NCBI RefSeq assembly: GCF_036324505.1
Contig: NC_086368.1
Coordinates: 2,294,001 to 2,358,000 of the forward strand
Source: Eleginops maclovinus
Lineage: Eukaryota > Chordata > Actinopteri > Perciformes > Eleginopidae
Length of the DNA stretch: 64,000 nucleotides
Reading direction: 5' to 3'
Position numbers and translations under genes: made by a program. Below the pieces are notes generated by a model that was given only the letters and a program-made list of their open reading frames with translations, made no database searches and was not told the DNA's origin. Position 1 is the stretch's first letter, and each line of letters starts with the position of its first letter. Of this stretch, positions 60,166-64,000 are shown in pieces.

Positions 60166-60279
60166 TAAAGGTTATTTATTCAGAGTGTGCAATAATATCA
60201 AAACTAAACAATGTTTTACTCTTGAACATTTCAAAAACCTCATGGTATTAACATCATTTACCTGTGATGTTTTCATCAC

Positions 60280-60845
60280 CAGACAGATCTAAATGGCAGA
60301 CCATGGCAGCACATCACCCCCAGCCTCATCCACCTCCACTGGCTCCCGATCAAGTCCCGGATCACTTTCAAAACCCTCCTCCTCACCTACAAGTCCTCTC
60401 CATGGCCTCGCTCCACAATACTTATCAGACCTCCTCCATCCCAACATCCCTTCACAGAGTCTGCGGTCCTCGGACACGGGCCTTCTGTCTATTCCCTGCA
60501 CTCACCTCCGAACCGATGGTGACAGTGTTGCGGCCCCCACCCTCTGGAACGCTCTTCCTGCAGAGATCCGCAATGCTGCCTCCCTGGACATCTTCAAATC
60601 TCTATTAAAAACTCACCTCTTCACCATAGCCTCTGACCACTAATCATCTTACTCCCCCGTTCTTCTACCACAACTGCCATTTCTGTTTTTCTATTTTATT
60701 TACTTTATTTTTCTATTATTTTATTTGCCCTAGTTTTTTGTTTGTTTATTTGTTTTCTATCTGTCCTCACAAAATGGAAAGCAGCCTTGCATACCTAGAA
60801 AGGCGCTATATAAATTCAAACTATTATTATTAATAATAATAAATG
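60280..60845 (+). mobile_element. L2-type LINE 3' end
   Basis: A frame about 60300-60643 encodes the last part of an L2/CR1-group ORF2: SRITFKTLLLTYKSLHGLAP, RSSDTGLLSIPCTHLRTDGD, APTLWNALPAEIRNAASLDI and FKSLLKTHLF. The 3' tail AAAGGCGCTATATAAATTCA and short (ATT)n end are typical L2 features. 5'-truncated, as usual for LINE insertions. Confidence 0.88.
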
Positions 60846-62320
60846 CAGATCAGGCCGTGCGTATGTCAGTATTTCGAAAACAGCTGGACAGAACATATTG
60901 AAATATTGAAAACATATTCTTATCAGAGACTTATCTTATCTTATGTATATAATTGATTCACAGTAAGGGATAACTGACGGGATATTAGTGGGTATTAAAG
61001 CATGTACCTGTGTTTTAAAGACCAGTCATGAGCCCTTAGGAAGAATTACTGTTGGGTTGCCAGGTTGGGAAAGACCTCTCAGGCCGCTGTTTACCCTGCT
61101 CCAGCAGGACACAATGTTAGATAGCCCTTTATTCATCAGGAATACCCTTCTCTCTAATGGACCTTCTGGGAAAGTGTTGCAAAGCATCAACATCCATCTG
61201 TTCTTTACATTTAAATTAAAAAATAAATATTCTGTGTTAATGTGTGAGCCCTGTGTTTGACAGGAGGCCTGATCAGAATAAATCCACCCACACAGAGGAT
61301 TCATCGACCAGGATGGCCTGCATTTGTCCAAATCTCCATTGATGAATGCATCATGATCAAAAAGGAAGGTTCAACAATACTTTTGTTTCTAAAGTTTTAA
61401 ACCTGTTCAAATTGTAAATAAAAGTACTGTTAAATGTAAATGAAATCTCTGCTTGTTTGAAAGTTGTTTCTGATGCTGTCTCAAATAGCTTACTTCTGTA
61501 CTGTTGTTAAGTTTCTCCCAAGGTGAAGTATTGGAAGTGCAGTGCACTATGAGTACCCGCATGGTGCAGTGATATTGAAGAAAAAGTTGATTCACACTGG
61601 ACACTCAACAACCGCCATTTTGGCTACATGATGGAAGTTGCCCGACCAGCCTCAACACAGCACTACACATTTAACAGCATGTGGCTTTTTTCACTAAGGT
61701 TAAAGGTTAAACTGGTCCTGAGAAGAAGCCAATGCTGATTTTATTGTGTAATTTGAGCAGTCTGTAATGATGTAGTAAAGCCAACGGCTGTTGCTAGCAT
61801 CACTGCACAAGTCTCCAAATTGAGGGTTAAATGAAACCATAGTATTCCATATGTCTATTTCATTATTTCATTTATCCAAAATGCAGTGTGAGATACTCAT
61901 ATCTAGCAGTTTGCAACAATCTTATAAAAATGCAATGTTTCACAGGCCATATATCTCTGTTGAATTAAGACAAGTCATTTTCCTATTTGATTTATTTCAA
62001 ATATGTGTACATGTATTTGTTTTCCAGACCACAAATATTATACAATGTTTTTGTAAAATGTATAGAGAGATAGTGGAAAAAAGCAACATGATTTTGTTCT
62101 AAAAGTCATGCTAGGTTTTAGAAGCAGTCTTTAACAAATGCATCATTTTGCTTCTACTTTTAATAACTGGTAATCCATGTTACTGCAGATGGAAGGTAAT
62201 GATTTACCTCCAGCCCTATAGACTCAGTGCTATACTTAGCCCAGCATGTTGCCGTCCTATAACACAAGTTTTCCTGTTAATAACCTTAAAAAACGTCCCT
62301 ACTCTGTTTTGTTTTACACC
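60846..62320. other. Intergenic DNA
   Basis: Mostly AT-rich. 61540-61640 shares a stretch (ACACTGGACACTCAAC..CGCCAT) with 19400-19440, so it is probably an old repeat fragment. Confidence 0.4.
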
Positions 62321-62329
62321 TGTGGCTCA

Positions 62330-62560
62330 GCAGGGAAGGATTAATGCCTGTTGTCTCGGTGCCACTCATATGTAAATAGGGCAAAAATACTCTAATTTGA
62401 GTTTATTCAGGCACAATTGCCGGCTCATCCACACAATAAACATTGATCCTATTGCTGTCAGCCTGGCCCCTCCATTCAGCTCTAACTGCAATTAGCTCAG
62501 GCATTGATTTAAGGGACTCTTGCTTCTTGCCTGCAGGCATGCAGGGTCACACACACTGGC
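62330..62560. promoter_or_regulatory. Candidate conserved non-coding element upstream of fezf2
   Basis: AATTGCCGGCTCATCC, TTCAGCTCTAACTGCAATTA and GCATTGATTTAAGGGACTC in a non-repetitive block about 4 kb upstream of fezf2. Confidence 0.35.
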
Positions 62561-64000
62561 TCAACGTGCTGATTCCTCACAATGTTAGGAATCTTTATTT
62601 TTTTATGTCTTTATGTATTTATAAGCAATTACACACTAATGTGCCTATCACCTTTGGAGCCATGATAAATGTGTTAGCTTATAGATTGAAGCAGGAGTTG
62701 CTTGATCATTCAGAGAGGGGACTTTCTTTCAGTTCTTTAAAACGTCTTGTCCTTTTCAGGCTTGCAGAAAAAGCCTAGTCAGCAAAATAGAAAGGGGTAC
62801 CTATTACCATTTTTTGGTTTTGACCATTTAATGCAAACTGTTACTTTTAACCAAATCTAAATCCAACCATTTGATATTGGAACAATTATTTCATTAACCT
62901 TAACAATAAATCCTAATCCTAAATCATTCATCGTAATGACCACGTAATTTGTGTCGTTTAACCCTATACTATTCCCTACATAATGCACACTCAGGAAACT
63001 GAATGATGGTATGCATTATTAAAACATTAAACTAAACTAAATTAATTCTCATCAACATCTCTTGTCCTTACACCTTGTTACTGCTAATTCCTCAGTCGTC
63101 ATGGGAATGGCTAATTTTGTCATCATGTGACCTTATATCAATATGATGTAAACAGGTTGTGAAAGGGGTGAGGATCAGATCTTTTAGTACAACTAAATCT
63201 ATCCTACAGAAGGTGATGCATTGCATTATGGGATGTTAGTTTTATTGTGTGTATTAAGACTATTATGTATTATTATTTAGAATGCCAGGGTGCATCCATT
63301 TTACGTGAGAGTATATATAATGGATTGGATAACAAACAGGAAGTAGGCTAAATTCAGACTGCTCTTTTGCAATATATGAAGTGCTCACTCCAGATCAGGT
63401 TGTTTGGCTGTGACTGGAATTTTATTAACCTCTTTATTCACATGGTAGGGAAATTGTGTCTTTGCTCACTGCGAGGTTGGGCGCAGAGCCTTGAGTTAAA
63501 AGCAAGTAGTTTTATTTGGTTTCTGTGGCGACAACCAGTGCTAGCTTGCGCAGCTACATACATCTGTCATCTGATTGGTTGAGCACCCAAAGGTCAGCGG
63601 TAAACAAGGTCAAAGTTGGAATCATTTGAACATTGAGCGCAGTGATCAGTGCCAATTTTGCGCATTGCACTACACTGAGGGTAACGCTTCCACGGAATCA
63701 GCGGCACAATTGTCACCATAGAAACATAGAGGTAGCTACAGCGCAGAGACGTTTTACCGCCTATCAGCTGAGCAGAGACGCTATCACTCTACATTGGTGT
63801 TTTTCCTCATCTCCCTGATTTGACTGAAGCAGAAGTACGCAGCATAACGTGTTAGTATTTTTTAAAATGTAACTAGAGAAGCACTAATATAAATAGTACG
63901 ATTAGCAAAGGCTGAATTTATTTCAGCTGTCAGGGTGCTGCTGATTTAGAAACAGGGAAAGGAACAGAAGGAGGCTGAGTTAATGTCATTGGTAACACCT
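62561..64000. other. Intergenic DNA to window end
   Basis: AT-rich. No gene or clear repeat was recognised; several short ORFs have no family resemblance. Confidence 0.45.

Overview
The window is a piece of teleost fish nuclear genome. Protein-coding genes are split by GT-AG introns, dinucleotide microsatellites are abundant, and the repeat content (a Tc1-like transposon, L1-, RTE- and L2-type LINEs, Ty3/gypsy and BEL/Pao retrotransposons, many MITEs) is typical of ray-finned fish. No prokaryotic features are present.

Three host genes are supported. (1) Positions 210-13813, + strand: the last eleven coding exons of the receptor tyrosine phosphatase ptprg, covering most of the active D1 domain and all of the inactive D2 domain. 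A long 3' UTR probably runs to about 17.7 kb. (2) Positions 39504-45418, + strand: a complete four-exon gene for the small coiled-coil centrosomal protein cep15 (C3orf14 orthologue). (3) Positions 54964-58547, - strand: a complete four-exon fezf2, the forebrain zinc-finger repressor. The order and orientation PTPRG > C3orf14 > < FEZF2 match human 3p14, so this is an ancient microsyntenic block.

Between ptprg and cep15 (about 18-39 kb) lies a transposon-rich desert. It holds a MITE at 19.3-19.9 kb, then a minus-strand stack of a broken L1 (21.8-25.7 kb), a gypsy fragment (25.8-27.6 kb) and an RTE-like LINE (27.6-29.5 kb). These are followed by a possible decayed LTR element (30.4-31.3 kb), a structurally complete Tc1-like element with an open transposase frame (31533-33136) and a broken BEL/Pao element (34.9-38.4 kb). 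A further 4-kb DNA transposon of a family I cannot name (40987-45020; perfect 33-bp terminal inverted repeats, internal tandem copies of a site resembling the repeat, a 393-aa transposase-like ORF) sits inside the last intron of cep15.

The gene-poor DNA around fezf2 (about 46.7-54 kb, 56.0-56.3 kb, 58.6-58.9 kb, 62.3-62.6 kb) and the intron at 11.6-11.95 kb have the balanced composition and dense homeodomain-type TAATTA/ATTA sites expected of conserved developmental enhancers. That is an inference from texture only; no alignment was possible. Most of the remaining intronic and intergenic DNA is AT-rich, with microsatellites and small inverted-repeat elements.
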